Shown here in pieces: positions 11,256 through 22,414 of a DNA stretch of 64,000 nt. A program made the translations under genes and the position numbers. The notes below the pieces were generated by a model that did no database searches, was not told where the DNA came from, and worked only from the letters and a program-made list of their open reading frames with translations. The stretch comes from Narthecium ossifragum. Taxonomy: Eukaryota; Streptophyta; Magnoliopsida; Dioscoreales; Nartheciaceae. Within the stretch, counting starts at the first letter, position 1. Each line of letters begins with the position of its first letter. Location of the stretch: the NCBI GenBank assembly GCA_963920575.1, contig OY986966.1:28592581-28656580 (forward strand), in the 5' to 3' direction.

Positions 11256-11687
11256 GACGCATATCACTACTCTAATAAACTAATGGAGGTAGCTAAGCTG
11301 GACACCACTACTTGGGGTTGTGTGTCATAAGGCGTGTATTCCTATTTATCTTATAATATTATTATTTTTCATATACAATCATATGATATGGTTATATTTA
11401 TTTGAATTATAGTTATTATATAATTCAAATAAATCTATGACTGTTCGTGAAATGATACGAGTGAAGCGGCGGTATGACGTTACGGGCTCCACCAACCGAA
11501 AATAATCGGGTTTTGGGAGTGTTTCAGGGTTCTGGATTCGGCACGACTCGATTCGGCACGTCGAGACGGCTGTGAAGATTTTAACGGTGTGACGCATATC
11601 ACTACTCAAATAGATTAACGGCGTTAATCAGCCTGGGGCACCAATACTTGGTTTTGTGTATGCGTGTGAGAGAGGGGCGTGTATTCC
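11256..11687 (+). repeat. diverged direct duplication upstream of the DRM gene
   Basis: Two blocks in the same orientation, 11256-11342 and 11591-11687, begin with the identical 17-mer GACGCATATCACTACTC and end with the identical GGCGTGTATTCC. Between are shared but diverged words (TAA-GG, ACTTGG-TTTGTGT). The spacing is about 335-345 bp. It could be an old tandem duplication of promoter DNA or two copies of a small repeat. Confidence 0.6.
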
Positions 11688-11699
11688 AACGCTGTCAGA

Positions 11700-11973
11700 T
11701 GAGGGACCCCTTTGCAATCTTCAATTTTATCATGTAGCCCACTGCAAAAGGAAAAAATTCGCTACGAGTCCCCCAAAAACATTCCAAAAACACCCTGAAA
11801 AGACACGAAATTACGCTGTATTCGCCCGAGAACATCTCGGCCCTTCGAGGGGCGACGATGGCTATTTTGGCAATCTTTAACTCGAGGATTCGGTTTTAAG
11901 TTGGTGCTCACGAGATAGTGGAGCGTCTCCGAAATCCTCCTCTCGCGCGCTCTTTTGGAGCGCGAATCGCGAG
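11700..11973 (+). promoter_or_regulatory. promoter and non-coding first exon of the DRM3-like gene
   Basis: A GC-richer island with CG-containing words (TCGCGAG, CTCTCGCGCGCTC) ends in a donor-like GAG/GTACGG at 11973/11974. Next comes an AT-rich intron with a pyrimidine run. An acceptor at 12679 would start a second leader exon (12680-12791) that contains a short upstream ORF (ATG at 12680, stop after seven codons). No TATA box is obvious, as is common for housekeeping genes. Confidence 0.45.
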
Positions 11974-12788
11974 GTACGGTATTCCCCCTTCCTTTCTCCC
12001 GTGATTTGTCTGAATGTATGTATCTTTTTCTCTGATGATTCGCCGGTCAGTTTGAATCTTTTCCTGGATAATTCCCCTTCCTTACGAGAGCATTGATTGC
12101 TTTTGTTTTTTTTTCTGTTTTTTTGGGAATTTTTTTTGAGGGTTTTTTGCGTCCGGATTCATCTAGGGTTAGGGTTTATGTGGGCTTAGTCTTGTTTGGT
12201 TTTTGGATCTTTCTTTCCCGTTCTTTAACTATCCAAAGTTGGGAGCCTCTGGTATATTAAGGTATCAAGAACTATCAGTTTAGTGAAAGGTAGGCGTTCA
12301 TCGGTGGCTACAATTGGTAAAAGATTTGTGGGTCACTGCCATTTGCAAGATCCCACCTTGTATGTTTTTATTTCGGGGTACTGCTTTTCTCCCTTAACAG
12401 CGTCCATCTTTTCATAAATGTGATCTTGCATGCTGGACTGATTAACTTTCGAACAATTCTTATCAGTTTTTGGGAGCTGTAAGTAAATAGCGAGATACAA
12501 CTGTCTATATCATTGGAGCTGTCTAAAGAATATGCTAGGAAATACGATTTTTTCCTTACTTTCTTTTTTGTTTAAATTTCGTACTTCTCATATTTTTGAA
12601 TTAGTTCAATAGCATCTTTCTTTTAATTTGCTCTTCTTGCATTTTTTTTGTCGTTTTACTTTCAATAAGAATCATGCAGATGAGGTATTGGCATTGGGTT
12701 TAGGAGTCCATTCAGTTAGGGCGTGCTGTAAAGGTCCGAACCACAGGAGTTATTGCTGGCTTTGTCTGTCATTCTCACCCGGGATAAA

Positions 12789-15700
12789 ATGGTAGCTATT
12801 CCAGTTGAAATTGGAGAAATCTTTGATTGGTTGTTTCCAAGATGTCATTCCATAAACTTCTTGTGTTTACAGGTTAAGGTAGAGAATGATGAGAGTTATG
12901 CTCACGTGGAACCTGTGAATCAAACAGCATCTAAGATCGAATCCCCTGACTTGAAGCCCATAATAAATGAGGAGGTGATATTATCTCTGTTTGCAGTTTT
13001 GCTCTTTAACTTCTTCATTTGAAACTTTGGACTGTTTTTTCTTACTATGTTTTGAGCAAATTTGTATATGGTTCCTTCCCCTTGTAGAAAAATGGTTTGG
13101 CTTGGTGATCACAAAATTTCCCTTGTCATTCCACTTGCCAACCATTGCGGTGTTAGTTTGTGATGTCGGATGACCTCTAAGAATCAACCACCTGCGGAGT
13201 CGTCCTCCAATCCTAAGAATTATCACTTAGGGAACCTCAGGCATCACCACCCAAAGGAGAAGCGCTTCTTAATTTCCATTCATCAAAAACTTAGCCCTAG
13301 TGGGCTGTGGCATGCAATCCCTTATTTATAAGCGTATACAAGAGGCTAATCAGAATAGGAAATCTAATTCAAACATCAAATCTACTCATAATAGGAAGCT
13401 TAATTCAAAAACCAAATCTACTCAAAATAGGAAACTAAGCCCTAACAAATCAAATTCAGATTCTAATCTGATTTCTAATTTCAGATTCGAATTCATATTC
13501 TAGTTCCTTCCAATTATGGAACTTGCTCCCGCATCAATTGAGTATGGTTATTGACATGAGTAAATGCATCATAACTAGGAATTTATTTTAGGGCTTCATA
13601 GATACACATGAGAAACAACACTGCTCAATATTATGGACCTATTTAAAACCTTGCTTGTGGATTAGTTTTTATACAATTAGAAAAGAATCCCAAGATTAAA
13701 GTAGCACCCCTAAAATAACTGAACGTTGCTACAACTTTAATTCTACTGCAAACTGCAACTCTCAATAATCTCCTAGCGTAATGGAACTCTAATCCTGTTT
13801 GTGGTTGAAAGGTTGGAATTAGGATGGTAATGACAGAGATATTGCATATCCATTCTAACCACCATATTTGGCTTTAGAAGGTGAAAAATCCATATTGGAG
13901 CTACTAAAATAAGTGAGATCATGCGTGATGAATTCCACTGATTCTGCCTTCTAATATTACAAACTGTGATGAGCAATTAAATTCTTGTTGTGTAATTATC
14001 CGTTAATGCTAGTGGCATATTTTTTTGACATTAAGTTTGCGAAGTTTTTACTCCACTCTTATATACTCTTTTGTAGAGAAATCTGCCAAGCTCATCTTAT
14101 GGTCATCTAAAATCCTATTTTGTTGGTATGGGATTTTCGTCAGCCCTTGTAGACAAAGTAATTGCGGAACATGGTGGGTTTTGATAGAGTATCTGCTCCT
14201 TAACTTTACACAGTTACAAAGAAAAAAATGCAATCATGTTACCATTTTGTATATTTGTTTCTTGCATTCGGTTAGCAGTGATTTGAACAAGTTACTTTAT
14301 GTTCAGGTGAAACTGATGCAAACGTGCTGTTGGAGGCTCTCTTTTCATATTCTGTAAGTGGTTACCCTGTACAATATTTTATATTTTATAGTAATACTAG
14401 AAAGGATGGTACATTTGCTTATCAAGAATACCGTCTTCGATCATCTATTTGATGGTCTAGTAGAAAACTGTTTTGCTCTTATCCTTTTTTGTGTAGATTG
14501 GTGAAATATATGAATCATAGGTTTACTTTGCAGCGTCAAAAAGTTGTGCTGAATTAGTTCCTTGTTATATATTTCGATGAATTAGGCTCTTCAGGAGTCG
14601 AGTCCTGAACGCTCAGATTCTGGGGATGGATCATCTAAATCTGACAAGCAAGATGATTCACCCATCGAGTTTACTGATGATGATGACGACAATAAGGTAT
14701 TGTGGTACAATATTTTCTATTTTGGGATATTTATGTACTGGAATAGGGTGAAGTGAGTATTATACAAGCCATTAGTTATCTACTTATAGACATTTCACTT
14801 TTCTTCTTCTTATTAGTCTTGTTTTTGTAATCATTTTATGTTGAGATTGTTATGTGTTCTTGTAAGTGCAGAAACCTTAACATCTTAAACTTATTTTGCA
14901 TATTTGGTTTAAGATCGTAAAGGTCTGTTCTTTCACTGTGCCCTTTGTTTTCTTTCTTATTGAAAGTTCATCACTCTTTTTTCACGTATATACATGTACT
15001 TGTTAATGATTTTTACCATTCGAGTTGTCAATTTTGCTGTTTACTAGCCTATGGTTCTTTTCTACTGCATTCATGGTCACCTTCATCATGTATTTTATGA
15101 GAGTAACATCTATCATTTCTTGTCCAAAATGCATTTTACAATCTGTATATAAGATATACACTGAAATCTTAAACTGAAAGTCAGTATTTGGGATTAATTG
15201 TCATTGAATGAGAAACTAACCCTATGTTGTGAGGCTTGATAGCATCATTTCCTTAACTAAATAGGGAGTCAGGTACTCACTAGTCACTACTGCCTTTTCC
15301 TTGGTGATAAAAGGCATATGTTCTTGTATGCACCTGCTACAAAACTTGATGATACTCCTGCAGTATTAGTTGAGCTAAGAATCTCTATGACATGTTAGAT
15401 GCTTTGTTTTTTCCCCCCAATGTTATTGATAACAATGGCATGCTTAGGTACCCACATAGTTTCCAAGTTTCATGTGATTATAAATAGACTCAGCTTTACT
15501 ATGTTAGACAGTGCAATCTCCATCTTATTCTATCTCAGAAAGTGTTTTTTTTCTGAGAGTAATAGAAATTGCCACTTGGTTTAGCATCCTTACCATCACT
15601 CAGCAAAGTGGGTAATTTAGATAACTCCTAGCTAGACAAATATCTTTACTTCCTTGTGTTGTCATTTAATAGTCTATGTTTAAGTTTATTACAGGACGAG

Positions 15701-18700
15701 GACCTCAGTGAAGCTTGTAAAGATGAAGCTGATAAAAGTTCTTACCTACTAATGATGGACTTTTCAGAGGATGAAGTCAAGTCAGCAATTGATAATTGTG
15801 GTATGTCATCCCCCCTTGGCTCATCCTTCATCCTAAATATTTTTAGTTTGTGTTGATAAGGGTTAAATGTTTATGTTTATGAACTTATCATTGTTTAGGT
15901 ATGCTTGAAAGACAATATTGTGTGGTAGGTACCTTGGTTTGATCTGGTATTGAGTTCTATGGTTGCCATATATGGCGGTTTCCCTCCTATGGGCATGAAG
16001 ATTTTATTACTTATGGCCTTTAAAGGCCACCTCAATGGCCTACACCAGCTACTTGACTTAGGTCGAGGTGGTGTCGGTCGGGTCCCTAGGCCAAGGTCAC
16101 CAGCTCTACTACTAAAAATAATAGGTGTTTTGGGATTTATCCGCACAATTGCTCCTAATTAAAAATGGTACTTTCTGATCTTATTGCATTTGTGTAGCTT
16201 ATTTTACCAACAAAATCTGGGGAAAGGAAATGCTAGATTTTTGTTTGTTACAAAAGTCTGAAAGTTCACTTAAAAAGCAGGAGTTTTCCTTTTGTCTTGA
16301 TACCTTATGGATTGTCGTTGGCCTATGTGAAATTGTGGGCGTCTAGCTGATTCTTGGGTCATGATATTCCAATGTAGGGTTGGTTATGAACCAAAACTTC
16401 AGATAAGTAGGTTCCGGAGGTGAACTTGACTCTTCTGGTCAGCTCTCAGTGAATTAACGCTTTTGAAATTGCTGCTGATTCCTAGCCAGGGTAAGCTTGG
16501 GCAAGAGAGGGGAAATCATAATATGAGCTTCCACTAAGTAAAGCCAATCGTCTCTTTCTCACGTGGCTTGCATATTGCTATTTGTCTGTGTATGTTTTGC
16601 TAATTCTGTCTGTGTAAGCTTCAAATAACGTTTTTGATCTGTATCTTTTGATTTCTACTGCATTTCAGGTGAAAGCGCGTCTTTAGCAGAACTAGTAGAC
16701 TTCATTGTTGCTAGTCAAACAGCAGGGTGCTCTAAACTTGAGGTTCCTTTTCCCCTATCTTTCTTGGATTGTGAAATTCAATCGTTTTGATCTGTTTTTC
16801 TCGTAGACAACTTAAAATTGTTAGCTTGGGTTCCAGAGAGAGCACTATCATGGCAAACTATAGTCTGATATATAATCTCGATTCCTTTGGTCCAATAAGA
16901 TGATAGCAATAGATCTTTAAATCCATTAAGGTGGTTATACTCCATTATTATTCCTTATTAGTAACTTCGAAGATATGAAAATTGGAACTAACCATATTAA
17001 ATATGATATTGCAGGCTAGTTTGTTTTTCATCAGCTTTAAACTACTGAAAAAAAAAAAGATTAAAGATCCTGGATGAGAGAGTTACTTTGTGAACCCAGT
17101 AATAGACAATTAGACATTGCATCTGTCAGTTTAGGTGATGTATAAAATTAATCCATCTTTGTCAAACTTATCTGCTAAATAACTCTTATGTTGAAAATTA
17201 CGCAGGAGTTAGATATTTGCACCTAAATTTGCATGACATGATTTAAGAGGCAGGTCAGAAATAGATTACTAAATTTTGACCTTCTAAAGACATTTGGCAG
17301 CTTGTGATGGGCGATTTTTCTATCAAATCTAGAATTGTTGCAGTGGCCTTGTAGCTTCATTGTAAAGCTAAGAGCCCGACAGCATTGGGGTCACATTCAG
17401 TCTCTTCTTTAGCTTGCAATAAATGTCTCTCGAAATGAAAGTAGCTCCATGTGTTTTTAGCTATTCAGTCTTTTACTGCATATAGTTTTCCATGTGATAA
17501 ATTTGAGAGGGTTGTCCCAACTTGCTTGGTTGAGTGAACTTTTATGTAGAACCTATTAATGAGGTCATCTTACCGACCAAATTAATTTTTTAAAGTTTCT
17601 TCTGTGTTCCTTTGCGCAAGATTGTGTTGTTTGGAATGCCTCATAACTCATAACTACTTTGAATATTGACTCCAACAATAAACCCAGGTCCTAAAATTTG
17701 TTCTTTTCTTTCTGAAATCCTCAGGAATCCTTCACCACTACTTTGAATATTAACTTCAGTCTAAATTCTGGTTGCTAAAATTATTCTTTCTGGAATCTTT
17801 TGATGTAAAGCTACGTCAAATCTGACTCTGTTTCTGCTAGTGACTTTAGTAGATCTCTCAGTGTATTGTATTGATAGGGTTTATTTTGGTCAGAGAACCA
17901 ATTTGCTTTTGTTAACTGCATGATGTCCACAGTGTTGAATGTTTCACACTATTGTTGTCGAGTTTATCAGTAATGCTCGTTTCGACAGTCAACATTCCTT
18001 TTCGTGAGTAGAAGCTAGAATTGAAAACAAGATATGAATTGTTTGCTTTGCTCACATCCAACAGTAGCTTATGTTGCAGTTTTGGACCATCTTCTGTATT
18101 TTATATGCATGCTTAGTGACACAGTTCTAGCAAGCATTGTCCCAAGTCGTCATAGGTGCATTGTTTCATGATGTTACTCTTTGAAGTTCTTACGCCAATA
18201 CCTTTTTGCACCATGTATCAAAGCTAAGTTATCTTGTAAAACTTGTATTCAATTATCTAAACAGATAGCAGGAGAATCGGGAGTGCATTAATCGCATTTA
18301 ATTTACAGGAATCTACTCCAACTTTGTTTGGCACGATGGACAGGACACTCTGTCTGCTAAAGATGGGTTTTACTGAAAATGAAATATCATCAGTTATTGA
18401 TAAGTTTGGTAAGTACAATTTACTTTTGGATAAGTCTAAGTACAATTTTCATACTGCAGGTAAGCAGATTTTTCTTTAGGGTTAATAACATTTTATTCCC
18501 TTCTAGTTTGGAAATATGTTAATTTGCCCCCTATATTTTAAAATGTAAGAAAACGCACCCTTAATTTACCAATGTGACGGCAAAGGTCATGTTGACCGGT
18601 TTTGCCCGTCTCCAACAAAGATGACGCCAGCTCCTCCTCCTCGCCATCGCCATGCCAACCTCCGCGGTGTGTACTGGATCCGGGGGAAGTGGAGGGAGCT

Positions 18701-21700
18701 CGGGCGGTGGAGGGAGCTCGGGCGGTGGAGCTCGCAGTCGGGGTTGGCGGTGACGGAGAGATCGTTAGGCGGTGTTGGGGAGGGTCGTGGCGTCGTCGGA
18801 GAGGAGAGGGAGTGCCGCAGGGGAAGATGGGGCGGTGGAGTGCAGGATCCGAAGGGGGCGGAGGGTCTCGGCGATGATCAAGCTCAGAAGGAGGTCATCG
18901 GCGTCGGGGGAGATCGTCAACGGCGAAGGGGCGGAGATGTGCTGGTACTTGTGAAAGGCAGCGTGTCGGAGGAGCTTCTCATTGATGGCGCGGTGGCCCT
19001 CCTTCCCGTTGTACATCTTCCCGTCGATGCGCTGGTTCTTGTGAAAGGGGGTCAGGACGAGAGGCGCCTGGACGTCGGGCACGCCGTTGCAGACGTTCTT
19101 GTGCATGCTGGCAAAGCTCGATACGGCGGTGACATGGCGGATGGTGATGCCGGTCTGGCGGCGGGACACGTCTCGACGCTACTGAGGATATCTATAAGTC
19201 ATGAGAAGATCGAACTGCTCCTATGCACTGTCACACGCCCAGGCTATTGATGAACTTCTTTATAATTCCTATCCGAGCTCCTGCCCGACGCGACGGTGGC
19301 GGCACCCTCCCGGCTGATGTGGGCGGCCGCCTCGCGCAGCCGATCGTCACCCATGAGCTTCTGAACCTACGCGGCGATGGTGTCGGCGCGCACCACCTCT
19401 GCCTTCCCAGCCCATCCCCACTCCTTCACCCACTAACCGATCCCCAGCCACTCCATCAGTATGGCATTCATCAGTTGGTCCCTTGCCTGCGGCCAGCCGA
19501 GCACATGCATGTCGTGCATCACCGCCTCCATTGTTGAGTTCCACCCACAGTGGCTGATGAACCCCCTATAGCCCTGTGCTTCAGCACCGCCTCTTGATCC
19601 ACCCATCGGTTCATCACGAATCCTCTACCCTTCACCCTCTCCAAGTAACCTTCTCCTAGCAGCTCCTCATAGCTACCATCTTCGTCTCTATCCACTATCT
19701 TGCTCTTTAATGCCCAAAAGAACTTGGAGCTACTCAACTCCAATCCCAACACCATCTCCTTCATCTGAGCCATCTCCATGGTTGTGCGACTCCCAGAACT
19801 AAGGAACACCACCGAGTTGTCCCGGCTGACAAGCCCTTCTCCGTCGCCGGTCGCATCAACAGTGACGAAGAGAGTGAGCCCTTCTCCCCCTCTTCCTCTC
19901 TCTCACCTTTTCTCCCAAAAACCGGTCAAAACTGGTCAAACGGACCTATTCAGCCGGTTTGAGTTTAGCCCGTTGGGTCCAAAACGACCACATTGATAAA
20001 TTAAGGGCCGTTTTGTCACGTTTTTAAATATAGGAGGCAAATTGACATATTTTCAAACTAGAGGAGAGTAAAATGTTATTAACTCTTTTCTATGATACAT
20101 TTGACACTTGTGAAATTTCATATTCGTTAATTCTGGTAAATTTCGCATTTTGGAAACCTTAAGGAAGTAAAGTCCCTTTATGCTTATGCAATTTTGTTCA
20201 CAGTATTTTCCTTTCTGAAGCACATGAAATACTTAATATCATCATTTTTAAGATATTTATGTTGACATTCAGGTCCTGAAGCTCCATTCCGCAAGCTTGC
20301 TGACTCAATAGTTGCTAATCGAGTAAGTCAATCTTTGAGACAGTCAACTTGACATGAATATCATGTGATGTGCAATTTAGTTTTGCTGAGTATGTGCATC
20401 TTTTCATGATTTGATAGAATTTGTGTTTAAAGATATTAGCAATTAACAAATAAGAAGACACATGAAAGACAAATGCTGAAGAGGGCATTCCATGTGCTAT
20501 GTATTTTTGTTGATGCATCTTGACTGAGAGGTCCTGTCTCTTTTTCTTGCAGAGTCGAAGCAAATCAACTCATTTTGGTTATGCAACAGAAGAGTGTGAA
20601 AAGCGACCTTATCTGAAATCTGAAATAATGGAAACCGATCCAACAGATACAGACTTTATTCATGAATATGAAGATTGTAGAAAAATAAAAAAGGCTAAGC
20701 ATGTGCTTTTAAACGAGGAAATGGCCTCATGCAGCAACTACAGGCGGCAATCAGGAGCAGCTGATTGGGAAGCAACCTGTAAGACTGAGTTTACTACAGA
20801 TGATGATCTAAGAGACTCAGTAGAAGCAAGTTGGGTTAAAGAAGAAATGCCCGATGAGATGACAACACCGTATTTGTATGAAAATTCTGGAGCAAGCTGG
20901 ATTAGAAAAGAAGTGCCTGATAAGATGACACACAACTTGCGAGGGAATGCCAATGCTTCAGTATCCAGACCACCTTATTTTTTTTATGGAAATGTCGTGG
21001 ATGTCCCCCAGGATACATGGAATAAACTGTCACAGTTTCTTTATGGAACCGAGCCTGAATTCGCGAACGCTCAGTTCTTTTCAGCCTTGGTGAGGAAAGA
21101 GGGATACATTCACAATCTTCCTACCAAGAACAGGTTTCACATCCTCCCCAAGCCACCTACGACGATTGAAGATACTCTTCCACATACAAAGAAGTGGTGG
21201 CCATCATGGGATACCAGAAAGCAGTTAAGTTGTATCAATACTGATGTGACAGGAGCAGATCAATTGAGTCGGCTTGGAAGGATGATGAGGGATTCACGAG
21301 GAATTCTGTCTAGAGAACAGCAAACAGATATCCTTTACCAGTGCAAGAAATTGAACCTCTTATGGGTGGGTCAGGACAAACTGAGCCCAATTGAGCCTGA
21401 CCAACTTGAGTGTATCCTAGGCTACCCAATGCAGCACACTCAGATATCAGAATTGGATCGATCAGATAGACTCAAGGTTCTCAAATACAGTTTTCAAACA
21501 GATACGCTGGGGTACCATCTTTCAACCCTGAAGCTTATGCATCCACATGGGCTCAGAGTGCTGTCTCTTTTTACTGGAATTGGTGGCGCTGAAGTTGCTC
21601 TGCACAGGCTTGGGATCAAACTCAAATGCGTAGTTTCTGTTGAAGCTTGTGAGATAAATAGGAGAATGATGAGGAGATGGTGGCAACAAACGGGACAGTG

Positions 21701-21932
21701 TGGAGAGCTGAAGCAGATAGCAAGCATCGAGCAACTGACAATCCAGAAGCTAGAGAGCTTGATCAACCAACATGGTGGCTTTGACATCATTATTGGTGGA
21801 AACCCAGGCACTTTTGTTTCAGGAAGCTGCAGTGGAGATTTCTCAATGGGGATGGACCTCACTCTTTTCTTTGAATTTGTCCGTGTGTTCCAGCGAACAA
21901 GAAGTATAATGGGCAGAAGCAACCGGGTTTAA
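12789..21932 (+). CDS. DRM3: DRM3-like domains-rearranged DNA methyltransferase, catalytic Cys absent, about 689 aa
   Basis: Exons: 12789-12791 (tentative ATG), 12873-12974, 14077-14173, 14307-14353, 14586-14696, 15695-15800, 16669-16742, 18309-18408, 20273-20322, 20553-21932. All phases join and the total is 690 codons including the stop. Three UBA domains are each split over two exons: VGMGFSSALVDKVIAEHG with GETDANVLLEAL; LMMDFSEDEVKSAIDNCG with ESASLAELVDFI; LLKMGFTENEISSVIDKFG with PEAPFRKLADSI. The last exon holds the rearranged methyltransferase, with WWPSWDTR, then SAM-binding VLSLFTGIGGAEVALHRLG and VEACEINRR. The catalytic motif, usually GGSPCNN, reads GGNPGTF, so the nucleophilic Cys is missing and the rest of the loop is altered. 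Arabidopsis DRM3 is a known catalytically dead partner of DRM2 in RNA-directed DNA methylation, and this gene fits that lineage. The start is uncertain because the 81-nt intron after the ATG is itself open and in frame. Confidence 0.88.
13161..13536. mobile_element. solo-LTR-like insertion in a DRM3 intron
   Basis: A 376-bp block begins TGATGTCGG and ends CTTGCTCCCGCATCA, a TG...CA pattern with the CCGCATCA-type end common in plant LTRs. Inside (13340-13440) is an imperfect tandem repeat of about 33-36 bp containing AATAGGAA and CAAATCTACTC. No clear 5-bp target duplication was found, so the boundaries and class are tentative. Confidence 0.4.
18600..19200. other. GC-rich captured DNA of unknown origin inside the Pack-MULE
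   Basis: Open frames occur on both strands (209 codons plus, 134 codons minus). The minus frame, with words such as ASMHKNVCNGVPDVQ and EGHRAINEKLL, reads more like a real protein. I do not recognise the family. It contains a small tandem duplication of GGAGGGAGCTCGGGCGGT near 18690-18725. It is probably a second captured gene fragment. Confidence 0.4.
19244..19836 (-). pseudogene. captured UDP-glycosyltransferase C-terminal half, frameshifted
   Basis: On the minus strand the acceptor-binding side reads SVVFLSSGSRTTMEMAQMKE, then GEGYLERVKGRGFV and WVDQEAVLKHRAIGG. One base is lost in a G run (five G at 19561-19565), after which the PSPG-box continues in another frame as SHCGWNSTMEAVMH and LGWPQARDQLMNA. 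A TAG ends that frame near 19437. The C-terminal helix follows with a further stop (VQKLMGDDRLREAAAHI, ASGRSSDRNYKE). The order and sequence match the C-terminal half of family-1 plant UGTs, most like flavonoid C-/O-glucosyltransferases (inference). It cannot encode an enzyme, but antisense transcripts through the intron are possible. Confidence 0.85.
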
Positions 21933-22191
21933 GTCTTGTTCATTTTCATGTATGTGGGTGCTCTCTTACACATGAAAAAGAAGGCTCTAGGATGCCAATC
22001 TAATTTTCAATTTGTTTGGACCATTCATCACCTGATCTATCCTGTAGCATAACTTTTGCATGCGTCCATTTTCAATTTTTCTGGATGCAGCAAATCCCAA
22101 TAATGTACATTGTTTCTGTCCTATGCATGCAAATTTTTTACGAGTGATATTTTGCTGTCTGTTAGTAAAATAACTATGCGTATGCAGGGAA
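21933..22191. other. DRM3-like 3' flank
   Basis: AT-rich sequence after the DRM3 stop, probably 3' UTR. No separate gene is seen. Confidence 0.5.
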
Positions 22192-22414
22192 ATATATATA
22201 TCATCCTTATATAGGAGCATGGTTATAAAATAATCTTTGGTTGTCTTATTGGCATCCTATGTGGCAGGCTTAGTTTTATGTGACTATTGATGTAGAGGGG
22301 GTAATAGTGGGCGAGGGAGGGAGGGAGTTAGGGATTAGTGGGGAGTTATGAGGGAGGTGAGGGGGATGGTGATTATCTTGTCATGTGGCAGGGATAGGAC
22401 TAGTATATATATAA
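22192..22414. mobile_element. MITE copy 1 (ATATATCATCCTT family)
   Basis: It starts TATATATCATCCTTATATAG, continues GGTTATAAAATAATC, has TATGTGGCA twice in altered form and a G-rich middle, and ends CTAGTATATATATA. A second member with the same order of words lies at 56921-57126. It has no coding capacity and is flanked by TA-rich DNA. The superfamily is not determined. Confidence 0.6.

Larger units (their letters stand above)
18479..20085. mobile_element. Pack-MULE (Mutator-like, about 1.6 kb) in a DRM3 intron
   Basis: Long terminal inverted repeats of about 100 bp: the left (18479-18585) begins GGGTTAATAACATTTTA and the right (about 19985-20085) is its inverse with about 80-85% identity, ending TAAAATGTTATTAACTC. 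Flanking 9-bp sequences (18470-18478 TTTTCTTTA, 20086-20094 TTTTCTATG) match at 7 of 9, consistent with an aged Mutator target duplication. No transposase is present. The GC-rich interior contains a captured glycosyltransferase fragment. The insertion sits between the two exons of the third UBA domain and leaves both splice sites intact. Confidence 0.85.

Noticed and set aside
15950..16162. Open frame in a DRM3 intron
   Set aside because: Does not join in phase with the flanking UBA exons and has no homology. The UBA halves at 15800 and 16669 join directly.
18621..19250. 209-codon plus-strand open frame in the Pack-MULE
   Set aside because: It arises from GC-rich captured DNA. The protein shows no family features, and the opposite strand is the likelier sense strand.
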